DNA of 64,000 nt from Xenoacremonium recifei (lineage: Eukaryota > Ascomycota > Sordariomycetes > Hypocreales > Nectriaceae): assembly GCA_012184525.1 (NCBI GenBank), contig WOFQ01000001.1:2542001-2606000 (forward strand), in the 5' to 3' direction. Every line of letters begins with the position of its first letter. Position 1 is the first letter of the stretch. Below, one piece after another: positions 33,687 through 44,189 of this stretch. The notes beneath the pieces were generated by a model. It saw only the letters and a list, made by a program, of their open reading frames with translations. It had not been told where the DNA came from and did no database searches. Made by a program: the position numbers and the translations under genes.

Positions 33687-36600
33687 GGCAGGCAGTTTTG
33701 AACGGATTGTCTTGCCAATCAGTGGCTCAATATATGTCGAATTGGCCCTTTGGATGCTGAACCAACAGCAGAACGCAAGATGGAGGGAAGATTCAAAGTT
33801 TCGCAACTTCTTTGCCCTTCGAGCGAAGAAGAAGGATCAATTGGCTCCTGGCCATGGAGGGCCGGGAAACCATCCATGGCCCTGATCCGTTGCTGCTCCG
33901 CAGCGGCATATACCTTGCCTCTTGTTTGCTTTGTGCCCATGTGGGTTATCATCGGGGGTCAGGGGAAGCTCGGGGCATGCGCGGCAGCATCCTAGCAGGG
34001 GCGCAAAACACCCCGGTGGGTGGGAAGAGTGGTCCTGGTTGCAGGAGCTACTCCAGACCAAGTAGAGCTGTCTGGCGATGTGCATGAGCTAGAACATAGA
34101 GGGCGAGCTGTTTCTTGGCTAAACCGAAGCGGTCTTGGTTTGATTCTCCCTTATTTCGTGATGGTGGTGCTCTCCATTGTGTCAGAGCTGAGAGGTGGAA
34201 AAGTCCTCATCCATGATCATCCCGTCGAGGCTGAGGAAGACCGTGGAGTTTCCCTAGACATCTTCTTCGTTCAACATATCTTCCAGTCACCGCAGAACGG
34301 CAGAATTCAGATTCAGATGCCACTTATCATTTGTAATTCTGGAAACTCGCATTTCGAACTCATGGGATGCCGTTGGATGGCCAGACGGGATTGATATGCC
34401 CCGCTGCACTAGGATTAGACGGCGCGGCCCCTTTCCGTGGTACACTTGAGGACCGTTCCCGTTCCGCTGGACGGCCAGGGGACTAACGCTGGATAGCACA
34501 GGGTGTCACGGTGTCAATTGCATTTCTATTGTCTGGGAGGAAATTGTCTCGTTTAGGGCATACGTGTTTCTGCATCTCTTTTGCAGCGATTTTGAAGATC
34601 CGTTCATATTTAGTGGCATACAGGAAACTCCGTATATCTAGCATAGGTAGCGAAGTAGTACTGGAAATGGGGGAAGCGATCGACCGCCATCCCGGAGGAT
34701 CATGTCGGTAGACGAGCCGTGCTTGGTGCCGATTTGGAGGACCTTGCCCTATCAGTCCCGAGACCTGAGTTTTAATAGATGGTTTTCTAAAATATTGCTC
34801 TGAACCATGATTGCTTGAGATCGGCCTTTAGTTCCGGCCCGGGGAGAGCCCTGGGGTAAGTCAAACGACTTCATAATATTCACTCATACCCAAGCTGGAG
34901 CTGGTGCATGGATGCGTCCCCTGCCTAGCCTTTATTGCAACAGTGTGTATGCTCAAATAGCCACAATCTTGAGAATGAAGTCGTCTCTCTCTTGAGTAAG
35001 ACGAACTTGAGATGGATTAGAAATCTCCCAGCTCTTGCCATTGTGTCTGTTTATGCTGGCAACGAGCCTTGGATTTTGGAGGGTTTACAGGGCACTTCTG
35101 CCTTAGTCTGCGGCTTGAAATGACCTCAGGCCTCCCTACGGAAGTGATTTCTCATTGAAGTCCCGGAATCAAAAGAAGAAAACTCATAGACAACCTGAGA
35201 TCATTATGCTCGACGTGACCGATAAACGGTAAATGCCCTTGATCAATTTGACAATTCTTGTAGAGACGTCTTTGTCCGACACTAGTTTTCGGAGACTGCT
35301 CAGATAAGGAATGCCTGGACGTGTACTGGCGCTTTTCGGGTCCTAGGCATTGTTTCGCAGGCGGTAAATTGCATTAGTCTCTAAGCTCTAACGACCCTCG
35401 TCAGATAGGCATTGAGACCCTATCTCAAATTCTGTAATTTTGCTATAAGACGGGCTGCGGTTGGGCTTTCCCCGACCACTGGTAGAAATGTTTGCCTGTC
35501 GGTCTTTGCTCTTAGGCGAGATCTTATATCAGAAACACATAGCTAAGGTACTTGATATAAAGAGGAAGAACTACTTAGGCGACCATTTTGAGACCTCTTT
35601 TTCACTGCATCTCTTGACAGTCATCCTCTTTATCCTATCTTCTTGAGTGACACCTCTCTCCAGCTGTACTTTGTTACATCCCACTGATCCACTGAAAACA
35701 TGATGGTGAAGATGAAGACGAAGCCTACTCATCCATCAGTGGCTGCTATCTATGAGGAGTTTGCAGAGGCATAGGATAAAATTGGAGGTGAGATCAAACA
35801 GAAACACGTCAACAACTATCTAGGGAAGACGGACTTGTGGCAGGGATTCCTCCCCGGGTGTAATGTAACATGGGCATGTATAGATTGGTCTTTTAGAGAC
35901 TGGAAGATAGGGTACCTTGATGGAAGCACGAATGCGATTGAACGTTTTACAGACGAGATATGCAGATCCAGGGACGAAGAAAGAGTTATAATTGCTGCCA
36001 GGACTTGTAGTAGTAGAGATTGAGTAAAAGAGATAGCCGACGTATCCGCCGCTTTCTAGGAAGAACTCATATCGTTGCCATGGCGAAATCGACGCACGGC
36101 GGGTACATGGTCAGGAGACAGGACTTTGTTTGAGCGTGCGTTGGCAAGAAAGCCAACATGGTCCAGGGTCTGACGATAAGTCACGGCTGTCAGCCGATAA
36201 ACTATGTCGGTCAAGCTGGAACGCCTGCCTGCGCAGTCACCGCATAATTACGGGCGGCAGGATGGAGTGACGGCAAAGGCGTCTGATAATCATAGAGCTG
36301 AGGTGTTTGTATCTCCCCCCTGTTGTGTTGCCCTGGCGCAGATGTTGATTGTGATTTTTGGTGTGTTGGTTGTTTGAAGACGGGAGTGTCGGTCATGACT
36401 GCCCTGTTACACAAGATGTCATTGAGGCAGTAACATGGTTATGTAATCCGTCGGCTCGGACCGTCACTCTCGTGCATGCTCTGCCTTACATGTTGAATAA
36501 TTACTTGCGTCGATTCGATTTGCATGGCCACCTCTTTTGTTCTGTCCGCCGCATTTCGGCCTCGTGCATTGCGCTCTTAAACTTCCCGAATAACCTTAGC

Positions 36601-37533
36601 CACCCCCGCAAGTCCCGCCTCGCGGACGGAGTGCGAGCCCGACGGCGACCAGCCACCGCCCGACTCCCGTACCGGGAATTACTGTTTTAGGGCTTGCGAG
36701 AAGAGGAAACGCCAACCGACACTGACGTGTTTCAGCGTGACTTTCTGCTCTTAGGCGCGGGAGTTTCGGGCGGAGTGTCGGGCGGGTTCTTATCAGGGCG
36801 TCGGCATGGCGCCGGAGCAGATACCCGCCTGTATGTACCTATCTATGTAAGCGTGGCAGCAATAAGGGCTTCTTGTGCGGCCATGGCTGACTTGTTTCTA
36901 GGTGGCTGCGATTGTTGTTGTTGTGTTGCACGTCTGACAGCCCCTGTCCTATCGAATCTCGCTGCGTAATCCCGTCTTTCCCGCCGCATCCTTACACCCC
37001 TCCATCCCGCACTTTTGGGGGAGGGGAAGTGCTTGATGGCACTTGTAAGTCGCCATGGATGCGGTTTATATGGATCCGCGGGGCTGGACAGTGGACCCTG
37101 CCGCTTATTCCCATGGGCGTTCTCACTTTCTCTCTCGTCCTTCTGTCGGCCGACTCCTCTTCCTTTTTTCCCTCTTTTATTGTGTTTGGCTGTGTTTCGG
37201 ACTTTCTTTGGCTTTTGCGGGGATGACGCTGGATTTGAGTCGTTGTTGTTGCTCTCGGCGGTGCTGCTGCCGTTGCTGCTTATAACTGACTGTCACCACT
37301 TGATTCGAGATCACACAGGCGCGACGCACGAATCGTCTGAGCCGAGTCTGAGCCTCGTTCTACCCGCCGCCGAGCTGCGGAACAACCGGAAGTCAAACAA
37401 AATCCCCGCCATCCGGTCCCTCTTGTCTGGAGATACTTTCCAGTTGATGACTTGAGTGTTCGTGCTGAAACGGCATCTGAGCAGACTTGACTTCTCCCAT
37501 ATCATCTCTCTGCTACTACGCCGGCAAGTCCAG
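33687..37533. other. 3.8 kb gene-poor region
   Basis: Apart from one decayed frame (35700-36023) no gene is supported. Composition is AT-richer than elsewhere between about 34500 and 36500, and reading frames are short and unrelated to known domains. The right end (36600-37500) turns T/C-rich and probably forms the promoter and leader of the membrane-protein gene at 37534. Confidence 0.45.
35700..36023 (+). pseudogene. Decayed small reading frame with one in-frame stop
   Basis: A 108-codon frame begins with ATGATG and reads KPTHPSVAAIYEEF before an in-frame TAG at 35772-35774. It then continues open as DKIGGEIKQKHVNNYLG, DLWQGFLPGCNVTW, ACIDWSFRDWKIGYLDG and ends at TGA 36021. The sequence looks protein-like on both sides of the stop, with several Trp and charged residues, but I do not recognise the family. 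It could equally be a chance open stretch. No intron borders that would skip the stop are evident. Confidence 0.3.
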
Positions 37534-38058
37534 ATGGACAGCGGTATCTACTGGGACCCGAGCCCCTCGTCCTCGACGGCGGCATCGGCCACCTCGACTG
37601 GCGGAGCGAGTTCCGATGCGACAGACTCCCTGGCCGATGACCTATTCAAGAACAAGTTCATGGGCATTGCAACAGGAGGATCAGCTGGAGAAAAGATTCT
37701 GCGCGGGTTCCTAATTGGTATCGCCATTGGTCTCATTGTCGCGTGCTTTACATGCTGTTGGTACCCATGCTGCGGAGGGAGAAGGGCGCATAGAAGAAGG
37801 AGGAGGCCAACATATCCGCTGGCAGACGACGAGTCCCAGCCAAACGAATCGTCCCAGACGAATGCGGAAACGTCCCAAAGAAGCCAAGAAGAACAATCGC
37901 AAGAGACACAGGGAGTTGAAGGTACTCAGGAGGTGCACGACACAACACCGCAAGGAGATACTCAACCAAATGGGGAGACGCGAGAAAACGAGACTCCAGA
38001 GACATCGCAGCCGATACCGGACTACTTGACAGGAACAACCGAAACATCTAGTCGGTGA
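37534..38058 (+). CDS. Small single-pass membrane protein, function unknown
   Basis: Single-exon protein of 174 aa that I do not recognise. The N-terminal 50 residues are Ser/Thr/Ala-rich. One strong membrane segment follows (about 62-82: FLIGIAIGLIVACF), then a Cys-rich juxtamembrane patch (TCCWYPCCGG) and a very basic stretch (RRAHRRRRRP), which predicts a cytosolic C-terminus by the positive-inside rule and possible palmitoylation. The last 85 residues are hydrophilic, rich in Gln, Glu, Ser and Thr. This Ser/Thr-rich ectodomain, one membrane helix and basic tail resembles the layout of many fungal surface sensors, but the ectodomain is short. The open frame extends 26 codons upstream without an ATG. 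Confidence 0.65.
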   Translation: MDSGIYWDPSPSSSTAASATSTGGASSDATDSLADDLFKNKFMGIATGGSAGEKILRGFLIGIAIGLIVACFTCCWYPCCGGRRAHRRRRRPTYPLADDESQPNESSQTNAETSQRSQEEQSQETQGVEGTQEVHDTTPQGDTQPNGETRENETPETSQPIPDYLTGTTETSSR

Positions 38059-39556
38059 TGCTGTTGCCATTGTGCACCCGACTCTTCATTCACTTACAGC
38101 TTAGATACGACGCGGTACGAAGGCGCGGCATCATAGCCGATGGCCCGAGGTGAAGACATTGTCGCTATGAGTCGCTCATTACTACGATCGCGAGGTTTCG
38201 AGATTAGACTCGGGAAGTCGGCTGCATTTTCGGCAAGACGTCACCAATATTGTTCAAGGAACAACTGACGCTCAATTTCATCACAAGCGTGTTGTTTTTG
38301 AAACGCATCATAAGATAGAGCTCCGGCAATCCATGAACGATTGTCACAGTGGAAGGATAAGATGGTTTTAAGTATGGTGGACTCGGATCCAATACTTTGA
38401 TGAGATCAGAAAAGGAACGACATTGGCAACTATGGATTTTGCATTACACCGGCGTTGGAAAGACATGGGCGGGAAGATTGATTAGCATTTGGCATTGGTG
38501 CCTCCTTGGATTCGGCGTTTTGGGAGTCCGTTCGAACGGAGTAAAAGTGTCCAGGGTTCTCACGAAAGATTTCTCACGATGGGGGATGGCAGGGAGGATT
38601 ATTCGTCGTTAACGGACGTGCATTGTTTAGATACACCGCATTCAGGTACATACATGGGAATTGGGTAGCATCAGTTCAGAGGAAATAAAAAAGGAATGGG
38701 TTGCACAATTCTGCTCTTGAATTGCATTGCGACGCTGACTGTGATTCTATCTTTGGCACTTGTCGCCGCGAAACCGGAGCCGACAATCCGTACCGGAACG
38801 GTGGATCCGGAGATTTGGGACGGCGTCTTCGCCGATCAGAAGCCTTGCTTGGTGCTTCTCGCTCTCGCTCAGGATCGGGGGCATTCGGATTCTGGTTCAG
38901 CTTGTGTAGCAAAGCAAACCTTTCTGCGCTGACGCGTTATCTCAGACCGAGCCTCGTGCTCGCCAATCGCCAATAATTGAACGCGCAATCCAATCCGAGG
39001 CTGCTGGAGAGAGCGAGCTCGGCGCCAAGCCCCAGGACAGGCACAGCCCCAGAGTCCTGGTGTGGCGCAGCGAGCGGGACGGGATGGCGGCAGTGACGTT
39101 TTAGGTCTTGTTAGTGACCTCGCGCTGGAGTCGAGGCCAGTATAACAATGGAATCCGAGAAAGTCGGCAGGGCAGGGCAGGCACGCGGCTCTGCAAAACA
39201 GACTTCGAGTCTCCTGACTATCATTGACGTTTCAGGCTGTGCCCTATTTTCCACTTTGCCTGCCTGTCACATCTGTGCTTCTCGCGTCTTCAAGCCGGTT
39301 TTCGTTCGCTGCATCCCTGCCCGGTTCAGCCGTCCTCGAGCTGAAAGTCGTTTCCTACTGTCCATCTGACCCCGCCACCTCCACGACCACAACGTCGGCC
39401 AGGTAGGTTGGGGCTCAGCTTTGTCTGCCTCTTTGCCTCGTTGCCTTATCTGCGGTTCGACCCTTTCCATATATCTTTGTTCCATCGCCTTTCTTCAACA
39501 GCGAGCCCGAAACCGTTAGCACTCGCCAAGCATCAGAGTGCGTGCAGGACGACATC
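38059..39556. other. 1.5 kb intergenic region
   Basis: I see no gene. The left part is AT-rich and likely 3' UTR. The right part (39150-39550) is pyrimidine-rich on the plus strand and likely the leader of the next gene. Short frames have no domains. Confidence 0.45.
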
Positions 39557-40978
39557 ATGCTCGACGAAAGCCTCCCAACCTGGCGCTTCAAGCCGTCCAG
39601 CGAGACGCCCCTAAACTCGGTCCTATACTTCACGCATCAGGGCTCCGATGCCTCAGCGGAATACCTCCTCAAGCGCCCGACCCCTTCCGAAGCCCCGAAT
39701 CGCTATGCTATTGGACTCCTCGATGCACAATATGTCTCGGTGATATATGGCGAGGTCCTGCTCGAGCCCAACTGGACCCAACCCACGTTGTCGGCGGCTG
39801 AGATTCGTGCCGCGAATGGCGCAACTCCGCCGCAAATCGCAAACACCCCCGATACCTTCGCTATATCACTCTACAATCCCGATCAGAGCATCCCTGTGAA
39901 GCTGCACGCGGGTAGCTGGGGCAAGACCGATGCCTGGGAATTCGAAATCCCCGAGCGGACCTTCAAGCTTCCAAGCGCGAGCCGAGTCGATCAGGATACT
40001 GCAGAGGCCCCGGCCGTCGATCTTGTGCCCAAAGTCGTCTTTAGATGGAAGCGGGATGGGAGGTTGAGTCGAGACATGACGTGCTACATGTGCGGGCGCA
40101 GCGTGGGCGGCAACAAAAGCAAGGAGCCTGACATTACCGTCGCCATGTTCCGCGGGAAGAACGAGAGCACCTTGACAATCTACGAGCCCAACATGGCCCG
40201 CGTTGAGATCGAGGATCGCAAGGGTTTGGAAGTGGCGTTGCTGCTGAGTGCCGAGGCGATCCGAGACCTGTATCTCAACCCGCGACAAGACCCTTTCAAC
40301 ACCGCTGGGGGTTCGGGGCCGGTCAGCTCGAGCAGGCGGCGTACCAACTCCAGGCCTATGGGATCACCTACGGTACCTGCTATGACTGGTGCCCTCGGCA
40401 ATATTCCACCAACATCACCGACTCAGCCAGCACCAGCACAGAACGACGCCCGTCGACAAGCCGAAATCGATGCTGAGACCCGGCGGTTGCAAGCCATGGT
40501 TGCCGAAGAGGAGCGACAAGCCCGCGAACGAGAGAAGCGAGAACAAGAAGAGCAGAAACGGATCAAGAAGATGTTGGAAAAGGAGGAGAAGGACCGTCGA
40601 CGTCGCGAAGCTGAGATTGAGAAGGAGACGGAACGCCTGCGCAAGGAATATGGCGTCCAGGGCCAGGACTATCCCTCACCGCAACTCCCGCCCCGACCAA
40701 CCAATAACCAAGGTACATGGGCCTCTTCCTATAACGACCACCCGTCATTGCCACCCCGGCCAAACAGCGTTGGACCCGCAGCGGCATCCGGAGCTCTGCC
40801 GCCACAGACGCAGCCCCCGGCTGGAGCGCCGAACGGTAAGAAGAAGACTGGGCTGGGAGGCCTGCTTCAGGGACCGTACGGAGGACCAGCGGGGGCAAGT
40901 GTTAGCGGCTTCTTTGGACGGAGGGATGACGAGGAAAGGAGGAAGAAGGTGCAGAAGAAGAGAAGCGTGCATTTTTAG
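39557..40978 (+). CDS. Conserved fungal protein with central coiled coil, function unknown
   Basis: Single exon, 473 aa from the first ATG at 39557. Residues 1-250 look like a folded domain: LPTWRFKPSSETPLNSVLYF, a YAIGLLDAQYVSVIYGEVL segment, FAISLYNPDQSIPVKL, VVFRWKRDGRLSRDMTCYMCGRS and VEIEDRKGLEVALLLSAEAIRDLY. I believe this family is widespread in Pezizomycotina, but I know no assigned function. Residues 295-370 form a long, highly charged coiled coil (AEEERQAREREKREQEEQ, EKEEKDRRRREAEIEKE). The remainder is Pro-rich (LPPRP repeats, potential SH3 ligands) and ends with a basic KKVQKKRSVHF tail. This layout suggests a cytoskeletal or trafficking adaptor, which is inference only. Confidence 0.8.
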   Translation: MLDESLPTWRFKPSSETPLNSVLYFTHQGSDASAEYLLKRPTPSEAPNRYAIGLLDAQYVSVIYGEVLLEPNWTQPTLSAAEIRAANGATPPQIANTPDTFAISLYNPDQSIPVKLHAGSWGKTDAWEFEIPERTFKLPSASRVDQDTAEAPAVDLVPKVVFRWKRDGRLSRDMTCYMCGRSVGGNKSKEPDITVAMFRGKNESTLTIYEPNMARVEIEDRKGLEVALLLSAEAIRDLYLNPRQDPFNTAGGSGPVSSSRRRTNSRPMGSPTVPAMTGALGNIPPTSPTQPAPAQNDARRQAEIDAETRRLQAMVAEEERQAREREKREQEEQKRIKKMLEKEEKDRRRREAEIEKETERLRKEYGVQGQDYPSPQLPPRPTNNQGTWASSYNDHPSLPPRPNSVGPAAASGALPPQTQPPAGAPNGKKKTGLGGLLQGPYGGPAGASVSGFFGRRDDEERRKKVQKKRSVHF

Positions 40979-41240
40979 GAGTTGGGACGGCGTTGAGAGG
41001 GATATACCAAGGCTCAAATATCATGATGGCACTTAGACTGGCATTCCGAATGTATTGTATCACTTATATGACACTCACATGGGTTTAACATTAGCACAAT
41101 TGCAGGGTTCAGGGAGACTGAGTATGAACATCAGTCCGGATATTTAAGTCATAACGTGTCGTTTATTCATCTTATCTGTCTATCGTACAAAACCAAACCA
41201 CCAAAGACCGGCGCAAAGGCCCATCCATGGTCACCACAAC

Positions 41241-41546
41241 TTAACAGTTGCTCTTGAAGCAGAACGAGCACTTGCCCTCCTGGAAAACCTCGCCGGGGCA
41301 AGGGTGACAGGCCTTACAAGTACACTTTCCGGTCATGCGGCCCTTCACCCACTTGTCGAAACCCGAGTCCTTCGCCTCAGAAGCAAAGGAGCCATCTTTC
41401 GATCCTGAAGAAGGATCCTCAGATCCAGAAGCAGGGTCGTCCTTAGATCCCTTGGCGGGATCCTCCTTGGAACCACCGGGGGTGGTAGCGTTCGAGAGAT
41501 GGGTGCGCTCGGCACCCGTGCTCTGAGCGGAGACGTTGGAGTTCAT
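41241..41546 (-). CDS. Small Ser/Asp/Lys-rich protein with Cys-rich C-terminus
   Basis: Single-exon frame of 101 aa, not recognised. The N-terminal two thirds are disordered with degenerate repeats of GSKEDPAK / GSKDDPAS / GSEDPSS / GSKDGS. The last 28 residues hold seven cysteines in a compact pattern, C-x-C-x2-C-x2-C, then after nine residues C-x2-C-x4-C, with a nearby His-Pro. No signal peptide is present, so it is likely intracellular and may bind metal. Codon use is gene-like (mostly G/C third positions) and the ATG at 41546 follows an A-rich leader. Confidence 0.6.
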   Translation of the reverse strand: MNSNVSAQSTGAERTHLSNATTPGGSKEDPAKGSKDDPASGSEDPSSGSKDGSFASEAKDSGFDKWVKGRMTGKCTCKACHPCPGEVFQEGKCSFCFKSNC

Positions 41547-41973
41547 CTTGATGGTGATGAATGAAGGGTTGTAAGTAAGAAGGATGGAAAGACAGAAATG
41601 TCTGCTCAGAGTGGTGTTAAGTGTGTGTATATGTGTTGTTAAGAGTGTTGGTGACTATGTGCAGGCCTTGCTAAGGTCTTGTTGGTAAGGTGTTGTTAAT
41701 AGAAGATTGTTATTGAGCTTGATTTGCTTCCAATCCATTCTGCGTAGAAATTCATATTTTATATCGATTTTTATGGCGCTGGGTTGAAAGACATATACTT
41801 TTATCATTCTGAACATGTTATGGCTGTTTCTAAAACTCGAGGGTCCGAAATCTGATCGTCTTTGTTGTCGCGGACCGACGTGTTCATGCTGACTCGAGAC
41901 ATCTCTGCATTGAGAAGCATAGTGGTGTTCAGACATCGCCGGGCTCCTCAAGCATAGTGTTCTGATAAATGCC

Positions 41974-42195
41974 TTATCCCTGCACTGCGCCATCTGGTGA
42001 GGCTTCCCCACGATCTCGCGGGGTCTCCAAACTCCAGCTTTTGGATCGCGCGACTTTAGTGCCCAGCGCATGGTTGGGTCGGCACGGGCGTTCGATGTCG
42101 GCCCAGCTGCGCAACTCAAGCACAGAAGTGCTCTTGCGCCGGTGGTGCTTGGGCGGGATGAGGGGACGGATGTAGCAAAGGTCGGCGGAAAACAT
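41974..42195 (-). CDS. Candidate small protein, 73 aa
   Basis: A short frame from an ATG at 42195 encoding MFSADLCYIRPLIPPKHHRR... to a stop at 41974. It is not recognised. The argument for coding is the bias to C or G at third codon positions through its length, unlike the surrounding AT-rich spacer, and a pyrimidine-rich leader upstream. The protein is basic with no membrane segment and no signal peptide. It could be the last exon of a longer gene or a chance frame. Confidence 0.3.
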   Translation of the reverse strand: MFSADLCYIRPLIPPKHHRRKSTSVLELRSWADIERPCRPNHALGTKVARSKSWSLETPRDRGEASPDGAVQG

Positions 42196-44079
42196 CGTGG
42201 ACGAGATAGGTTGTAGGAGTGAAAGAAGGTAGAAGAGCGTGCTTACGAAGAGGGGGATATGATTGGAGAATCTTGACGTGGAGGGAGGTCGAGGAACTGC
42301 AACTAGCTGGCTTCTATTCAAGACTTTTTTGGGATAGGCGTTGTGTGAGCACGGGGCAGAATGTTGAACACCATCTTACTGACGATGGGCTCAATTTAGA
42401 ACGGCAAAACATGCTCGGAGTCTCGTGTTAAATCCTTTTCCTCTTCTTCAGAAAGATGCCGCTGGCGTTGGACGCAACTGCTACACGCAAGTGTCACCGT
42501 TTCAATTTAATGGTGATAATTTACGGCTCGGAGGTTGTTAAATATTTGGTGATGTGGCGGCTTCAAAGTCCAGGGATTTCGGGAGGATACAATTTCAATA
42601 GCATTCAGAAATCGAGAATGAAGCTGTAAGTAACGAGCGGACGGATGAGTTGAACAAGAAAATAAACCTGGCGACGACAAAATAAGCATGAAATAGTGTC
42701 GGCGCTTGAGACCATAAGGAGCGTAGGTTCCAAGGATTGGCTTCCCTGTCCCCTAGCACGAATCTTTGCAGCGGCTTTGCAACTGCCGTTAATGTGACGG
42801 GCCTTGAAGTTGGCCCAGTTCAGTGCATCGGCTCTAAGTAATACGGCGAAGGGCACCCGTCTTCGATAATTCGTGTGAATATTGAGTGAGGGTTCTGAAG
42901 ATGCCATGATATTGTTGTACTTGACCGCAAGAAGCAAACATAGCGGGCCAATCAAGTAAAGAATCAAGTAATAGGAACTGGCTCGATTGTCTGCCTAGAA
43001 GAGGGCAGTGTAAAGGACAAGATCCCCGTCTCCAGCGCTGACACCCCGCCAAAAGGAATCCCAAATCGTGGCACAGGGCGGGCAGACGGAAGGATGTGCA
43101 CGCTGTGCCCTCTTTGCCCCGGATGTGTTAGCCTATCAATGTCACACGCATCTCGTATTTGTTTGTCAGGAACAGGCAGTTGAAACGATACAAACAGGCG
43201 CTATTCTTCGTGTATACTGCGGCTCTAATAGGCAAGATTGTTATGACGCGCCTGGTCTGTGCCAACTAGGAATTCTTCAGAGAATCGCCAAGAATTCCTG
43301 CATTTGGGTTCACCCTGTCCCGGGTTTCAGGTCAGAGACACGGCTTGCCGCTCGCTGTAGAAACAAAATAGCTATCTTTCTATCTATCATGATCGTATAA
43401 ACACAACTGCCAAGACCTATCCACCTGCTCCTTCAACATCCGGCGTGGCAGGACGAGAAGGTCCCTTTGAGAGGGGCCAGGGTCCTTTTGTAGGTTCGTC
43501 GCCGTGTCCAATCTCGAACAGGCAAGTTGACGCTTCGCGACACTGTGACCCCAGCCACGCCGAGGTGCAACTCATGAGAGACACGGCTGCAATTCATTGG
43601 ATAGCTCGCCTGTTTCAACCTCGCCTTGGGGCCAATCGCCCGCCACGGCCCTGTCGATCTCGAAACCTCCTCGGATCGACTCATGACCCGCCGACGCCCC
43701 AAAAGATCCCTCCATTGAATCCTGCCTGTTCTTCAACCGCCGTCCGAGATGGCCACTTTTCAGAGTTCGGTTGGAGTTCTAGAAGGCCCTTGCTGAGATG
43801 GGATGGCTGTGCTGCCTGTCCGAGCTGACATTTTGGGCCAAGTTCCGTCCCCTGTGACCCGGCGCACGCGCTGATCGTCGCGGGATGTTGTTTGCTAGAC
43901 CCATTCACTCACTGCCGGCAGCGGACCAGAAATGCCAACAATGCCTTGTACCGTCATGCCTCTGTGTCTTATCTTGCCGCCCGGGGTGCCGTTGCACACC
44001 GGAGGTGCTTTCACCGCGTCATAGTACATGAGGTGTTATTCCCATGCTGGCACTTATTCACGGACGTGCGTTTGGCAGA

Positions 44080-44086
44080 TATATAG
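44080..44086 (+). promoter_or_regulatory. TATA box of the serine carboxypeptidase gene
   Basis: TATATAG lies about 104 nt upstream of the start codon, a normal distance for a fungal TATA element with a short leader. Confidence 0.5.
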
Positions 44087-44189
44087 AACCGGATTCCCAT
44101 TCTGCAGCCATCCCACACCTCGGATCGCCCTCTCAGAGTGTTTGAGTCCTGGATCGTACGCGTTTGAGTGAGTACAAGTCTCAAACATT

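Larger units (their letters stand above)
41547..44189. other. 2.6 kb region upstream of the Cys-rich protein and the carboxypeptidase
   Basis: Apart from a small candidate frame at 41974-42195, I see no supported gene. Frames such as 42605-42967 (minus) and 43445-43828 (plus) have no domain and poor start context. The right end carries the carboxypeptidase promoter with a TATA box. Confidence 0.4.

Noticed and set aside
27000..37500. Possible secondary-metabolite cluster around the flavin monooxygenase
   Set aside because: No polyketide synthase, peptide synthetase, terpene cyclase, P450, transporter or pathway regulator is present nearby.
42605..42967. 120-residue minus-strand frame with hydrophobic start and end
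   Set aside because: No family resemblance, no introns joining it to anything, and AT-rich codon usage unlike neighbouring genes.
43445..43828. 127-residue plus-strand frame before the carboxypeptidase
   Set aside because: Arg/Pro/Ser-rich, no domain, overlaps an equally long minus frame.
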